DNA of 23,289 bases from Methylococcaceae bacterium (GTDB taxonomy: Bacteria; Pseudomonadota; Gammaproteobacteria; Methylococcales; Methylomonadaceae), in contig CANNLO010000033.1 in NCBI GenBank assembly GCA_947505055.1, positions 1-23,289 of the forward strand, written 5' to 3'. Below the pieces are notes generated by a model that was not told the DNA's origin, ran no database searches, and saw nothing but the letters and a program-made list of their open reading frames with translations. Below are positions 8,801 to 17,532 of the stretch, piece after piece. The position numbers were made by a program, and so were the translations under genes. Each line of letters begins with the position of its first letter. Positions within the stretch are counted from its first letter, which is position 1.

Positions 8801-9767
8801 GGTGGCACAGCCGCCGTCTTCGACTGGCAAGCCGGCATTGCGTGAATATGTTATTCATTTCACTAACAAGAAAATGCCTGATGACGTACCATCCAAAACT
8901 GCTAGAGCCTTATTGGATGTCGAGAGCGATCAGATTGTGCCCATAATCCGCGACCGAAATAAAACCCGCGCCGATTCTGAAGCGGTGTTTTATTTTCCGG
9001 GTTGCGGCTCAGAGCGCTTGTTTTCACAAGTGGGCTTGGCGACACAAGCCATGCTATATGAAATAGGCGTGCAAACTGTCTTGCCCCCGGGTTATTTGTG
9101 CTGTGGGTATCCGCAACGTGCCGCAGGTCAATTTGATAAAGCTCAAAAAATCACTACGGATAATCGTGTGTTATTTCACCGGGTTGCAAATACCCTGAAT
9201 TATCTGGATATCAAAACCGTTGTCGTCAGTTGCGGTACTTGTCTGGATCAGTTAGTCGATTACGAATTCGAGAAGATTTTTCCGGGCTGCCGGATGATCG
9301 ATATTCACGAGTATCTGCTCGAAAAAGGCGTAAAACTGGAGGGCGTTAACGGCAGTCGTTATTTGTATCATGATCCTTGTCATAGTCCTTTAAAATTGCA
9401 GGATCCGATGAAAACGGTCAATGATTTGATGGGTACGTCAGTTGCTAAATCAGAGCGTTGCTGCGGTGAGTCAGGTACCTTAGCCGTTGGGCGCCCTGAT
9501 ATTTCAACCCAAGTGCGCTTTCGTAAGACGAGCGAATTGCAGGAAGATACATACAAACTGCGGGCCGATGGTTTTGATGGGCCGATTAAAATGCTGACTT
9601 CCTGCCCGTCTTGCGTCCAAGGTTTGCAGCGTTATAAAGGAGATGTAGATCAACTCGAAGTTGATTACATTGTTGTCGAAATTGCACGCCATGTCTTGGG
9701 CAAAGACTGGATGAAAACGTATATCAAGCAAGCTTCAAATGGAGGTATTGAGCGAGTATTATTGTAG
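5856..9767 (+). CDS. FAD-linked oxidase / Fe-S oxidoreductase fusion (GlcD-GlcF type, DUF3683)
   Basis: This 1303-residue protein joins a flavin dehydrogenase to an iron-sulfur electron-transfer module, like glycolate oxidase GlcD and GlcF or D-lactate dehydrogenase in one chain. In order: an N-terminal region of the DUF3683 type (about 20-110); an FAD-binding domain with [11 protein letters not shown] (211-221); a long middle section; a FAD-oxidase C-terminal region with [10 protein letters not shown] (715-724) and GEHGIG (761-766); two 4Fe-4S ferredoxin motifs, [11 protein letters not shown] (837-847) and [11 protein letters not shown] (899-909); and two CCG domains with CCGYPQ (1082) and CCGESG (1202), each with its matching CGTC or CPSC. 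A 2-hydroxyacid donor is likely but the substrate is unknown. GTG is the only plausible start close after an in-frame stop; no clear ribosome binding site is seen. A strong terminator follows. Confidence 0.92.
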   Translation: MDSNFPSLSSGASPVRLREIPYNYTSFSDREIVIRLLGEENWLILESLRDERITGRSARMLFEVLGDIWAVQRNPYLEDDLLDNRKRRKALLEALRHRLGQMRKRDSDYEDEHPDRTRRVELLIDAAHQAVNAFETHFVRTREMRKKVLALLSKHTRKDNICFDGFARVSHVTDATDWRVEYPFVVLYPCTEDEVGHLVRDCIKLGLTIIPRGGGTGYTGGAVPLTINSAVINTEKLIVIGPVEHEASLPGIEQTYATIHTGAGVVTRRVMDVADNAGLVFACDPTSADASCIGGNVAMNAGGKKAVLWGTALDNLASWRMVTPDGNWLEVERINHNLGKIHDQDQVNFLLKRFDAKGQTLLSEESLIIPGTHFRKGELGKDVTDKFLGGLPGIQKEGCDGIITSARWILHKMPAFTRTFCLEFYGQVREAVPAIVEIRDYLAALPKSGETRVLLAGLEHLDERYVKAVGYASKAKQHGLPKMVLIGDIVGDDDKQVALAASEVVRLCNARKAEGFIAVSPETRKTFWLDRARTAAIAKHTNAFKINEDVVIPLPRMGEYCDNIERINIELSLRNKLRLCYALSHFLEGDLPLRSYEDSVNSSDLIGDRRDQALAVLDQVRERWQWLYDNLDLPLQEAEAAFDHYAIIVSELTNRAEQPTLFHRLQDHSLRVSWKLELQPRLKEIFVGDNFRQVIERIDAVHKEILRGRVFVALHMHAGDGNVHTNLPVNSDHYEMLQEANIAVARIMALARSLGGVISGEHGIGITKYEFLSAEELASFHAYKERVDPEGRFNRGMLMPGSDMSKAYTTSFSLMGYESLIMQQSDIGAISDSIKDCLRCGKCKPVCSTHVPRANLLYSPRNKILATSLLIEAFLYEEQTRRGISITHWKEFEDVADHCTVCHKCFNPCPVDIDFGDVSMNMRNLLRKMGKQSFNPVKSAAILFLSTSRPNSIKIMRKLLIEWSYKAQRLGNIFLRPWGRPQVAQPPSSTGKPALREYVIHFTNKKMPDDVPSKTARALLDVESDQIVPIIRDRNKTRADSEAVFYFPGCGSERLFSQVGLATQAMLYEIGVQTVLPPGYLCCGYPQRAAGQFDKAQKITTDNRVLFHRVANTLNYLDIKTVVVSCGTCLDQLVDYEFEKIFPGCRMIDIHEYLLEKGVKLEGVNGSRYLYHDPCHSPLKLQDPMKTVNDLMGTSVAKSERCCGESGTLAVGRPDISTQVRFRKTSELQEDTYKLRADGFDGPIKMLTSCPSCVQGLQRYKGDVDQLEVDYIVVEIARHVLGKDWMKTYIKQASNGGIERVLL

Positions 9768-9861
9768 CCGCGTTCCGTATTAATCTATAGCTGGCTGACA
9801 GTTTGCAGTATATATTCAGGGAAGATTCGATAATCTGATATTTACAAAGATAGGGTTCTAT

Positions 9862-9903
9862 AAGATTGAGGCAACAATAAAGTTGTTTGCCTCAATCTTT
9901 TTT
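9862..9903 (+). terminator. Rho-independent terminator after the oxidoreductase
   Basis: A perfect 13-bp stem AAGATTGAGGCAA (9862-9874) pairs with 9887-9899 across a 12-base loop and runs into six T (9898-9903). It lies 95 bases after the oxidoreductase stop. On the minus strand the stem lacks a T-run, so it mainly serves the rightward gene. Confidence 0.87.
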
Positions 9904-9949
9904 ATCTAAAAACTTGAAAAAGCGTCCAACAATTGATTAGGGCAATTGC

Positions 9950-11359
9950 TTATTCTGTTCTCGCCAGCTTGCTGTGATTTATGGAATAAGAAAAATATAC
10001 AATTAAACCGATAACCAACCAGATTATAAAACGCAGCCAGGTTAGAGCGGGTAAAAAGGCCATCAGCGCAGCACAAGACAGCATGCCCAGGACGGGAAAT
10101 AAAGGACTAAACGGTGAACGGAAAGGGCGTTTCATGTCAGGTTTGCTGATTCGTAATACCAAAACACCCAAGCAAACCAGTACGAATGCTGCTAGAGTGC
10201 CAATATTGACCAATTCGGCAAGATCTCCCAGCGGTATGAAGCCAGCGGCTACTGCCATAATGAGGCCGCACAAAATAATAACGCGAACTGGCGTTTGGGT
10301 TTTGGGATTGACTTCGCTGAAGAATGACGAAAGCAGTCCGTCTCTGGACATCGCGAAGATAATACGCGTTAGTCCATAATATAGTACTAGCATTACCGTG
10401 GTCAGTCCGGCTATTACGCCAGTGGATATAAGTGCTGAAGCCCAGTTGTAACCGCGCAGATTTAAGGCGTGGGCGACAGGTGAGGATACGTTGAGATCGG
10501 TGTAGTTGACAACGCCGGTGAGCAAACCGGAAACCAGAATGTAAATAATCGTACAAAAACCCAGTGAGGTTACAATGCCGAAAGGCAAATCGCGTTGCGG
10601 ATCTTTTGCTTCTTCGGCGGCCGTAGAAACAGCATCAAAACCAACGTAGGCAAAAAATACCAGTGAAGCACCGGCCAGGACGCCGGTGGTTTTTCCGTCA
10701 GGCAAGGTCTGAAACCAACCGAAAGGCATAAAAGGTGTCCAATTTTCGGGGTTGACGTTGAACACAGCAACTGCAATAAAGACAGTGATGGTTAATAGCT
10801 TAACGAATACCATCGCGTTATTGACTTTTGAACTGTGCTTCACGCCCATGATCAATAGCAACATTAATAATAAAATGATGACAGTTGCGGGTAGATTAAT
10901 AAGCCCGCCCAGTTTGGGGGCCTTGGTAATTAGTTCAGGTAACGGCATGCCGATGGCGGTAAGTGCATTATTGAAATAGCCGGACCAGCCATTGGCAACG
11001 GTCGCTACAGCAAGGCTGTATTCGAGCAGTAAATCCCATCCAATCATAAAAGCGAAGATCTCGCCAAAAGCCACGTAACTATAGCCATAGGCACTGCCGC
11101 AACCACCGACGGAAGCGGACAATTCTGCATAAGACAGGGCAGCAAAAGCACAGGCAAATCCGGCAATGACAAATGAAAGTACCACCGCGGGTCCGGATTG
11201 GGTTGCCGCTGCAATTCCGGTTAATACAAAAATCCCGGTGCCGATAATTGCGCCTATGCCCAGAAAAGTAAGGTCCCATTTTGATAAACAGCGTTTAAGG
11301 CCACTTACCGCGTCTTCATCTGAAGTAATTTGTTTGGAACGGAAAATTTGTAGGGACAT
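9950..11359 (-). CDS. APC-family amino acid permease (cationic amino acid transporter-like)
   Basis: This 469-residue protein is an inner-membrane transporter of the amino acid-polyamine-organocation superfamily with about twelve hydrophobic segments. The family signature in helix 1, GIGAIIGTGIFVLTG, is the glycine-rich unwound segment that binds the substrate backbone. It is followed by GPAVVLSFVIAG and the helix 2-3 motif ALSYAELSASVGGCGSAYGY. FFAYVGFDAVSTAAEEAKDP is the conserved helix 6 to loop segment. These features place it with the cationic amino acid transporter/YfnA group, so import of a basic or neutral amino acid is likely, though the specific substrate cannot be read from sequence. 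Length is normal. It stands alone, divergent from the L,D-transpeptidase gene. Confidence 0.92.
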   Translation of the reverse strand: MSLQIFRSKQITSDEDAVSGLKRCLSKWDLTFLGIGAIIGTGIFVLTGIAAATQSGPAVVLSFVIAGFACAFAALSYAELSASVGGCGSAYGYSYVAFGEIFAFMIGWDLLLEYSLAVATVANGWSGYFNNALTAIGMPLPELITKAPKLGGLINLPATVIILLLMLLLIMGVKHSSKVNNAMVFVKLLTITVFIAVAVFNVNPENWTPFMPFGWFQTLPDGKTTGVLAGASLVFFAYVGFDAVSTAAEEAKDPQRDLPFGIVTSLGFCTIIYILVSGLLTGVVNYTDLNVSSPVAHALNLRGYNWASALISTGVIAGLTTVMLVLYYGLTRIIFAMSRDGLLSSFFSEVNPKTQTPVRVIILCGLIMAVAAGFIPLGDLAELVNIGTLAAFVLVCLGVLVLRISKPDMKRPFRSPFSPLFPVLGMLSCAALMAFLPALTWLRFIIWLVIGLIVYFSYSINHSKLARTE

Positions 11360-11646
11360 AAGTTGAATATTTATAAGAGGCTGTGGGTTGACAGTTCGGG
11401 CAGCAGTTTATACCATTTAGTCGAATTCTAGACATAATCATTGTCAATGACCAAAGCAAGTCGCTGAGGAAAGCTAAATTAGGCGTGGGATTGACCGGCA
11501 TGATATTATTGGCGATTTTTTTGGATGGGTATTAACTTGGATATTTGGATTCCATTTGGGGCAGATTCATCTCCATCTATAGCCATAAAACCCATCAGGT
11601 TAATAAAAAAAGTTTTTTATACTGTGTTTTTGAGAAATTTAACGTA

Positions 11647-12855
11647 ATGAACATTCGCGCACTACTTGTCTTTATCTTTTTACTGTCCGTCATGGGAAGG
11701 CACGCCCAGGCAACGACTTATTCAATGCCAAAAAACATTAATGATAACGTAATTACTCAATATCCTGACGGCGTGGCTTTGACTCGCGCAGATCAGGATG
11801 AAACCTTATTAGATGTAGCGCGTCGTTTTCTGCTGGGTCAAACTGAAATAGTCCGATTGAATCCTGATGTTGATCGTTGGTTAGTTAAAAAAGGTGAAAT
11901 AGTCCGTTTATCCAATCATAGAATTTTGCCTGATTCTCCGCATAATGGCATTACCTTAAATATTGCAGAATACCGCATGTATTATTATCCGCCGACTAAA
12001 AAGGGTGAAACGCCGCTGCAAGTCATGTCATTTGCGCATGGCGTTGGTCGGCAGGATTGGAAAACACCTCTGGGTAAAACCAAAGTCGAACGCAAAATCA
12101 TGAATCCCGAATGGCACCCACCTGAATCAATCAGGCGTGAACATGCCGCTAATGGCGATCCGTTACCGTTGATTGTGCCACCTGGGCCGCATAACCCTTT
12201 AGGTACGCGTGCACTCTATCTGGATTTGCCAGGAGAATATCGGATTCATGGCACCGACATCGACAAGATTAATGGTATCGGCATGCAGATAACCCATGGT
12301 TGTGTTCGGATGTATCCTAAAGATGTTGAAGAATTATATGATTTGGTTGACGTGGGAACGCCGGTTTATATTGTTAAGCAACCGATCAAAGTTGGCTGGT
12401 TGGATAATGTTCTGTATGTCGAATCACATCCGGATCTCGAAGGTGAAGAAACAACCCTGGATCAACGCTTTGCAATAGCTTTGGGCTTGATTAAAAAAGC
12501 CAATAATAATCAGGAAGTCTTTGATTTTGATCAGCAAGCGCTAAATAAAGCGCTAAAAGAGCAAGGCGGTGAACCGATTGCAATTTATGAACGCTTGCCA
12601 CCCTTGGAAGAAGCTTTAGTTACTCCAGAAACAGTTCCTGTTCCAGTAATTCCGGTGCCTGCGAAGCCTTCAAGACAGCTTCCAGGCAAGTCGTCAACGG
12701 TAGCAAAGACTTCATCTAAAGCCAAGTCTTTAGCTCCAGCAAAAAATTCAGTTGCAGCGAAAACTTTAGTTCCAGCTAAGTCCACAGCTCCAGCCAAGAC
12801 ATCTGTCAACCCTGGGCGTAAGGGTTCACCCGATGGTTATTATCACGGTAATTAG
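11647..12855 (+). CDS. L,D-transpeptidase (ErfK/YbiS/YnhG family)
   Basis: This 402-residue periplasmic enzyme forms 3-3 peptidoglycan cross-links or attaches lipoprotein to meso-diaminopimelate. A signal peptide occupies residues 1-22 (MNIRALLVFIFLLSV...HAQA). A LysM-like segment follows (about 45-95), then the YkuD catalytic domain with H201 in RIHGTD and the active-site motif HGCVRM (H217, C219, R221). After about residue 300 the chain becomes Pro/Ala/Lys-rich, with repeated PAK/AAK motifs, ending YYHGN. The ATG at 11647 is chosen over the longer frame because it places the signal peptide at the N-terminus. The 287-base region before it holds only a -10-like TATACT (11618-11623). The next gene begins 16 bases after the stop. 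Confidence 0.93.
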   Translation: MNIRALLVFIFLLSVMGRHAQATTYSMPKNINDNVITQYPDGVALTRADQDETLLDVARRFLLGQTEIVRLNPDVDRWLVKKGEIVRLSNHRILPDSPHNGITLNIAEYRMYYYPPTKKGETPLQVMSFAHGVGRQDWKTPLGKTKVERKIMNPEWHPPESIRREHAANGDPLPLIVPPGPHNPLGTRALYLDLPGEYRIHGTDIDKINGIGMQITHGCVRMYPKDVEELYDLVDVGTPVYIVKQPIKVGWLDNVLYVESHPDLEGEETTLDQRFAIALGLIKKANNNQEVFDFDQQALNKALKEQGGEPIAIYERLPPLEEALVTPETVPVPVIPVPAKPSRQLPGKSSTVAKTSSKAKSLAPAKNSVAAKTLVPAKSTAPAKTSVNPGRKGSPDGYYHGN

Positions 12856-12871
12856 GCTTGCAGGTTGAATT

Positions 12872-13513
12872 ATGAATTTTGATATTATCTGCTTCGACTG
12901 CGATAGTACGCTAAGCAAAATAGAAGGCATAGACGAACTGGCCAAGCGTGTGGGTTTGGGCGAAGAAATGTCCAGGCTGACCGATGCAGCGATGAACGGT
13001 GAGGTATTGCTGGAAGAGGTCTATGAGCAACGCTTGTCGTTGATCAATCCGGATCAAACTAGTATCGACTGGTTGGCTGAGTTGTATATTGAACAGATCG
13101 TTGATGGAGTTAAAGACGTGTTTGAGACACTGGCAGCATCAAACAAGGAATTACATATTATCAGTGGCGGACTTCGTCAGGCGATTTTGCCGCTGGCCGA
13201 CGCATTGGGTGTGCCTCCACACAGGGTACATGCGGTTGATGTTATTTTTAATGTTGATGGCAGTTATCTTGCCTATAATCAACAATCTCCGTTGGCCAGG
13301 TCAGGAGGAAAAGCTGAGATTTGCAGGGAATTACTTGAATCAGGTGGTTCACTGGCCATGATTGGTGATGGCAAGACAGACATGGAAGCCAAGCAAGCCG
13401 GCGCTTATGTGATCGGGTTTGGTGGTGTGGTTGAGCGCGCAGTAGTTCGTGAGCAAGCTGATTTTTATAGTGCCGAGTCAAGTTTGGTTTCTGTGCTGGG
13501 GCAGCTTTTATAA
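12872..13513 (+). CDS. serB: HAD-IB phosphatase, phosphoserine phosphatase type
   Basis: This 213-residue cytoplasmic enzyme belongs to the haloacid dehalogenase superfamily, subfamily IB. It shows the nucleophile motif FDCDST (D9, D11), motif II ISGG (97-100), motif III lysine in SGGK (K147) and the metal-binding motif IV GDGKTD (165-170). The segment EGIDELAKRVG after motif I and the MTRRA-like LTDAAMNGEV region closely follow the animal-type phosphoserine phosphatase, which removes phosphate from L-phosphoserine in serine synthesis. It lacks the extra N-terminal region of E. coli SerB. Thus serine biosynthesis is the best guess, but a related small phosphomonoester is possible. It is closely spaced between the transpeptidase gene and yebC, probably in one transcript. 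Confidence 0.8.
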   Translation: MNFDIICFDCDSTLSKIEGIDELAKRVGLGEEMSRLTDAAMNGEVLLEEVYEQRLSLINPDQTSIDWLAELYIEQIVDGVKDVFETLAASNKELHIISGGLRQAILPLADALGVPPHRVHAVDVIFNVDGSYLAYNQQSPLARSGGKAEICRELLESGGSLAMIGDGKTDMEAKQAGAYVIGFGGVVERAVVREQADFYSAESSLVSVLGQLL

Positions 13514-13546
13514 GCGAATGATTTAACAGTTCTTAAGAGAGAGACA

Positions 13547-14293
13547 ATGGCTGGGCATAGTAAGTGGGCTAATATTAAACATCGCAAAGCTGGACAGGAT
13601 GCTTTGCGTGGGAAAATTTTCACCAAAATATTACGCGAAATCACCGTGGCGGCAAAAGCCGGTGGCGCTGATACCGCAAGTAATTCTGCGTTGCGTACTG
13701 CAGTTGATAAAGCGCTGGGTGCAAATATGCGTCGCGATACCATTGATACTGCCGTAAAAAAAGCGGTAGGCGCGCTGGAAGGCGTTAATTATGAAGCCAT
13801 TCGTTATGAAGGCTACGGACCTGGCGGTGCAGCGGTGATGGTCGATTGCTTGACCGATAACCGTAACCGAACTGTTGGCGAAGTGCGACACGCGTTTACC
13901 AAAGCGGGCGGAAACTTGGGTACAGACGGTTCTGTCGCTTATATGTTTAGCAAGATCGGTATCATTACTTATAACGAATTGGTAGACGAAGATGCGCTGA
14001 TGGAAGCAGCGTTGGAAGCGGGTGCTGATGATGTCATTACCAATGATGATGGCTCAATTGATGTCATGACCACGCCTGACAATTATCTGCAAGTCAAAGA
14101 CACACTGGTTGGCGCAGGCTTTAAGCCGGATAATTCCGAAGTTACCATGCAGGCTGCCACCATGACTGATCTGGATGCCGAGGGGGCGGAAAAAATGATG
14201 CGTTTGATAGAGCGGTTGGAAGATCTGGATGACGTACAGAATGTGTATTCCAATGCAGATATTAGCGACGAGATTATGGAGGGGCTCGATTGA
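13547..14293 (+). CDS. yebC: YebC/PmpR family protein
   Basis: This is a 248-residue protein of the highly conserved YebC/PmpR/TACO1 family. The N-terminus [14 protein letters not shown] is the family hallmark, followed by [16 protein letters not shown] and the mid-protein [18 protein letters not shown]. Length is typical. Members have been described both as DNA-binding regulators, for example PmpR in Pseudomonas quorum sensing, and as factors that help ribosomes through difficult motifs; sequence alone does not decide between these. A purine-rich AGAGAGAGA ribosome binding site precedes the ATG. In other gammaproteobacteria yebC directly precedes ruvC, but here a toxin-antitoxin-like unit lies between them. 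Confidence 0.97.
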   Translation: MAGHSKWANIKHRKAGQDALRGKIFTKILREITVAAKAGGADTASNSALRTAVDKALGANMRRDTIDTAVKKAVGALEGVNYEAIRYEGYGPGGAAVMVDCLTDNRNRTVGEVRHAFTKAGGNLGTDGSVAYMFSKIGIITYNELVDEDALMEAALEAGADDVITNDDGSIDVMTTPDNYLQVKDTLVGAGFKPDNSEVTMQAATMTDLDAEGAEKMMRLIERLEDLDDVQNVYSNADISDEIMEGLD

Positions 14294-14362
14294 TAAGCGA
14301 TCCAACACCAAAAAACAAAAGACTAAGCCGTTAAATAAAATTAAGCGGGTTTAGAAGATTTT

Positions 14363-14728
14363 TTGAAATTTGAATGGGATGCATATAAAAATCAGGTAAA
14401 TACTCACAAGTATGGCATTGATTTTAGTGACGGATGTTATTTGTTTTCCGATCCTTTCGCATTAAATCTAACTGATAATGAACATTCAAAAAATGAAGAA
14501 CGTTGGCTTTTGCTGGGTAAAAATTTAAATGGACGTGTGTTGTTAGTTGTTCATATTTTTGTAAGTAATGATAGGGTTGGAACTATTTCTGCCAGAAAAG
14601 CAACGCCTAATGAAACAACAGCTTATGTTAAGATGCTTGCAAAATGGAAGAAGAATATGCTTTCTCTAATACCGAACAAGGTAAATTTTATGTGGCTTTT
14701 AAAAACATACAGTTACCTATTTATTTAG
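14363..14728 (+). CDS. BrnT-family toxin, C-terminally extended
   Basis: The first 90 or so residues match the BrnT toxin family, RelE-fold ribonucleases of type II toxin-antitoxin systems: MKFEWDAYKNQVNTHKYGIDF, the FSDPFAL segment, HSKNEERWLLLG, and the closing ISARKATPNE (75-84). The family normally ends a few residues after this motif at about 90-97. Here it runs on to 121, with the tail WKKNMLSLIPNKV read in another frame across the antitoxin gene. The start is TTG at 14363, since no in-frame ATG exists nearby. Loss of the original stop by an indel or substitution would explain the extension. Whether the product is still toxic is unknown. It sits between yebC and ruvC. Confidence 0.75.
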   Translation: MKFEWDAYKNQVNTHKYGIDFSDGCYLFSDPFALNLTDNEHSKNEERWLLLGKNLNGRVLLVVHIFVSNDRVGTISARKATPNETTAYVKMLAKWKKNMLSLIPNKVNFMWLLKTYSYLFI

Positions 14729-14766
14729 ATAAGGACATCATTCAATATCTTAATGAAATAAAGTAA
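14644..14766 (+). CDS. Short antitoxin-like ORF overlapping the BrnT gene
   Basis: A 40-codon frame opens at ATG 14644 inside the 3' part of the toxin frame and reads MEEEYAFSNTEQGKFY followed by LPIYLDKDIIQYLNEIK. This resembles the start of small BrnT-partner antitoxins, which open with M-x-x-E-Y-x-F-S and have an R/QGKFY and a PIYLD motif. Those are usually about 70 residues with a dimerisation/DNA-binding C-terminal part; that part is missing here. The family link is from memory of the motif pattern. The overlap with the toxin frame is 85 bases, far more than the few bases usual in such pairs. It is probably a truncated antitoxin, so the pair may be decaying. Confidence 0.5.
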   Translation: MEEEYAFSNTEQGKFYVAFKNIQLPIYLDKDIIQYLNEIK

Positions 14767-14900
14767 AAGGGTAACTCAATCATAATAAACCTGAAATTGT
14801 TAGGTTACGCTCTCGCTGGCAATTTGCCTCCAAACAAACATAAGCTGATTGTTGCGCACTTGCAATCGGTACAATTCTTGATGAAAAACAGCTCTAGAAA

Positions 14901-14928
14901 AATGGTGCGCACAGTGTACCCAACCATT
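14901..14928. repeat. REP-like hairpin before ruvC
   Basis: GGTGCGC (14904-14910) and GTGTACC (14914-14920) form a 7-bp RNA stem with G-U pairs across a 3-base loop. The flanks AATGG and CCATT are also complementary. It resembles short dispersed repeats with a GGTGCGCA core found in many proteobacteria, from memory. A possible half copy, GCTGTGCGCACCCTAGCG, lies at 17081-17098 after ruvB. Confidence 0.35.
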
Positions 14929-14940
14929 TATTAATATTTG

Positions 14941-15438
14941 ATGAGAATTTTAGGGATAGACCCCGGTTCAAGAATAACCGGTTACGGTATTATCGAAAAT
15001 ACGACTAATGGCTATAAATACATTGCCAGTGGTAGTATCCGTATTAAAGCTGATTATTTTCCTGACCGGCTTAAGCAAATCTTTGACGGAATCTTGGAAG
15101 TTGTCGAACGCTATCAACCAGAACAAATGGCCATAGAACAAGTGTTTATGCATAAAAATGCCGACTCTGCGCTCAAACTCGGCCAAGCGCGTGGTGCAGC
15201 AATTTGTGCGGTACAAACCACCGGTTTGTCGGTGTTTGAATATGCGGCCAGACAAGTCAAACAGGCGGTGGCAGGGAAAGGCAGTGCCGATAAAATTCAA
15301 GTGCAACACATGGTGAAAATTCTGTTAAATATTCAGGGTGAGCTACAAATCGATGCCAGCGACGCGTTAGGTATTAGCATTTGTCATGCGCATTATCAGC
15401 AAACTGCACAGCGTTTGCAGCAGGGTCTATTGCGATGA
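14941..15438 (+). CDS. ruvC: Crossover junction endodeoxyribonuclease RuvC
   Basis: RuvC is the Holliday-junction resolvase that works with RuvAB in recombination and repair. The 165-residue protein keeps the four metal-binding acids at exactly the E. coli positions: D7 in GIDPGS, E66 in MAIEQVF, D138 and D141 in IDASDALG. The ATG at 14941 directly follows a TTG and is the preferred start. Its TGA stop overlaps the ruvA start (ATGA at 15435-15438), so the genes are likely translationally coupled. The region before it holds the toxin-antitoxin-like unit and a REP-like hairpin. Confidence 0.98.
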   Translation: MRILGIDPGSRITGYGIIENTTNGYKYIASGSIRIKADYFPDRLKQIFDGILEVVERYQPEQMAIEQVFMHKNADSALKLGQARGAAICAVQTTGLSVFEYAARQVKQAVAGKGSADKIQVQHMVKILLNIQGELQIDASDALGISICHAHYQQTAQRLQQGLLR

Positions 15439-16037
15439 TTGGTTTTCTGCGCGGCAAGTTGGTGTCTAAAGCAGCACCCATGCTAATGCTGGATGTGAAT
15501 GGTGTTGGCTATGAGGTTGAGGCACCGATGACGACTTTTTATGATTTGCCGGTCATTGGAACGGAGATCTTATTGCACACACATTTGGTGGTTCGCGAAG
15601 ATGCCCATATTCTGTTCGGTTTTTCGACCGAAGCGGATCGCACCATGTTCAGAATCTTGATTAAGGTCAATGGTGTCGGCCCCAAACTGGCCTTGACGAT
15701 TTTATCGGGCCAGAGCGCTGAGGAATTCCATCGTTGTATTCAGAATAACGACACGCAAGCCTTGGTAAGACTGCCGGGCGTAGGTAAAAAGACTGCCGAA
15801 CGTCTGGTCATCGAACTGCGTGACCGTTTGCTGAATATGGGCGATTCGGTCGATGCCTCATTTACGAGTTCTGATATGGTGACGCGAGTTAATAATCCCA
15901 AGCAAGAAGCCATCGCCGCCTTGTGTTCTTTGGGATATAAACCTTTGGATGCCAGCAAAATGGTGCAAAATATCAGCGTTGAGGGTAAAAGTTGCGAGGA
16001 TATCATTCGGTTGGCACTACAAGGAACAATTAAATGA
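15435..16037 (+). CDS. ruvA: Holliday junction branch migration protein RuvA
   Basis: RuvA binds four-way DNA junctions as a tetramer and loads the RuvB motor. The 200-residue protein begins [12 protein letters not shown], has the N-terminal OB-fold region ([11 protein letters not shown]), two helix-hairpin-helix motifs ([13 protein letters not shown] and [16 protein letters not shown]), and the C-terminal RuvB-binding domain ([20 protein letters not shown]). A longer in-frame start upstream would lie inside ruvC; ATG 15435 gives the standard family N-terminus. ATGA junctions link it to ruvC and ruvB on both sides. Confidence 0.98.
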   Translation: MIGFLRGKLVSKAAPMLMLDVNGVGYEVEAPMTTFYDLPVIGTEILLHTHLVVREDAHILFGFSTEADRTMFRILIKVNGVGPKLALTILSGQSAEEFHRCIQNNDTQALVRLPGVGKKTAERLVIELRDRLLNMGDSVDASFTSSDMVTRVNNPKQEAIAALCSLGYKPLDASKMVQNISVEGKSCEDIIRLALQGTIK

Positions 16038-17068
16038 TTGAGAGTGATCGTATGGTGACTGCTCACAGTCATTCCGATGAAGAGCGGCAGGATCGGGCCA
16101 TTCGACCCAAGCGACTTGCGGAATATATTGGCCAAAAAGAATTGCGCGAGCAAATGGAGATTTTTATACAGGCGGCAACGGCACGCAAAGAGGCGCTGGA
16201 TCATGTGTTGATTTTTGGCCCTCCCGGTTTGGGTAAAACGACGCTGGCGAATATCATCGCAGCGGAAATGTGTGTTAAAATTCGGCAAACTTCCGGGCCG
16301 GTTCTTGATAAAGCCGGTGATCTTGCAGCATTGCTGACTAATCTGGAAGCGCATGATGTGCTGTTTATAGACGAAATACATCGTTTGAGCCCTGCGGTAG
16401 AAGAGATTTTATATCCTGCCATGGAAGATTATCAGCTTGACCTGATGATCGGCGAAGGGCCGGCAGCACGCTCAATCAAGCTGGATTTGCCCCCTTTTAC
16501 CTTGGTAGGTGCAACTACCCGAGCTGGCTTGTTAACCTCGCCTTTGCGTGATCGCTTTGGCATAGTTCAGCGACTGGAGTTTTATACAGTTGAAGAGTTA
16601 ACAAGTATTGTAGAGCGGTCAGCCAAAGTTCTTGGTATTGCGATGGAGCCGCGTGGGGCTTTTGAAATAGCCCGTCGATCTCGTGGGACGCCTCGAATAG
16701 CAAATAGATTGTTGCGTCGGGTTCGTGATTATGCCGAAGTAAAAGGCAATGGCACGATTACCGAAGAATTGTCGTTTAAGGCGTTGGAAATGTTAAAAGT
16801 GGATAATAACGGTTTGGATTCTTTGGATCGCAAATTGCTGTTAGCTATGATTGATAATTTCGCGGGTGGCCCGGTTGGTTTGGATACCTTGGCAGCGGCG
16901 ATTAGCGAGGAACGGGGTACCATTGAAGATGTCGTTGAGCCGTATTTGCTACAACAGGGTTTTATAATGCGTACTCCTCGTGGTCGTGTGTTAACCCAGA
17001 ATGCTTATTTGCATTTTGGTTTGAAGGCGCCAAAACAATTGGGAGTGTCCGATGATTTATTTGAATAA
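16034..17068 (+). CDS. ruvB: Holliday junction branch migration ATPase RuvB
   Basis: RuvB is the hexameric AAA+ helicase that drives branch migration on RuvA-bound junctions. The 344-residue protein shows the opening [11 protein letters not shown], Walker [10 protein letters not shown] (62-70), Walker B FIDEIH (111-116), sensor 1 LVGATTRAG and the [10 protein letters not shown] segment that carries the arginine finger. The C-terminal winged-helix part includes [13 protein letters not shown]. Length is normal. It starts within the ruvA stop (ATGA) and is followed after 47 bases by ybgC. Confidence 0.98.
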   Translation: MIESDRMVTAHSHSDEERQDRAIRPKRLAEYIGQKELREQMEIFIQAATARKEALDHVLIFGPPGLGKTTLANIIAAEMCVKIRQTSGPVLDKAGDLAALLTNLEAHDVLFIDEIHRLSPAVEEILYPAMEDYQLDLMIGEGPAARSIKLDLPPFTLVGATTRAGLLTSPLRDRFGIVQRLEFYTVEELTSIVERSAKVLGIAMEPRGAFEIARRSRGTPRIANRLLRRVRDYAEVKGNGTITEELSFKALEMLKVDNNGLDSLDRKLLLAMIDNFAGGPVGLDTLAAAISEERGTIEDVVEPYLLQQGFIMRTPRGRVLTQNAYLHFGLKAPKQLGVSDDLFE

Positions 17069-17115
17069 ATGATTGGGCTTGCTGTGCGCACCCTAGCGTT
17101 AACAATTAGAAACCT

Positions 17116-17532
17116 ATGAAAGATTTTATTTGGCCGATACGCGTTTATTACGAAGACACCGATGCCGGTGGAGTGGTGTTTTATGCCAATTACCTGAAGT
17201 TTTTTGAGCGGGCCAGAACAGAAATGTTGAGAGCCCTCGGTTATGAACAGGATGATTTACTTCGCACCGAAGGAATTATTTTTGCGGTTCGTTCGGTGCA
17301 GGTTGACTATTTAAGTCCTGCCCGATTTAATCAGCAGCTAAAAGTGTTTACGAAGTTGACGCTGGTTAAAAAAGCCAGTCTTTTTTTTGAGCAAGTTGTT
17401 AAACGAGATGATGATGTATTATGTGAGGGCAGTGTTCGAGTTGCCTGTCTGGATGCACAAACCCTTAGACCTAAAGCTATTCCTGAAACCTTATTTAGAG
17501 CCATATTAGAGCATACAACAAATGAATACTGA
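17116..17532 (+). CDS. ybgC: Tol-Pal-associated acyl-CoA thioesterase YbgC
   Basis: YbgC is a hotdog-fold thioesterase acting on acyl-CoA or acyl-ACP, and is the usual first gene of the Tol-Pal cluster. The 138-residue protein has the family signature YYEDTDAGGVVFYANYLKFF (11-30), including the active-site acid of the EDTD motif, and ERARTEML right after it. Length is typical. Its stop overlaps the tolQ start by 11 bases, indicating coupling. Its exact role in envelope function remains unclear in the family. Confidence 0.95.
   Translation: MKDFIWPIRVYYEDTDAGGVVFYANYLKFFERARTEMLRALGYEQDDLLRTEGIIFAVRSVQVDYLSPARFNQQLKVFTKLTLVKKASLFFEQVVKRDDDVLCEGSVRVACLDAQTLRPKAIPETLFRAILEHTTNEY

Noticed and set aside
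10083..11366. Open frames on the plus strand and other frames across the permease gene
   Set aside because: They are shadows of the permease, which alone shows family motifs and membrane segments.
11545..11646. 34-codon N-terminal extension of the L,D-transpeptidase
   Set aside because: It would bury the signal peptide; the ATG at 11647 starts it properly.
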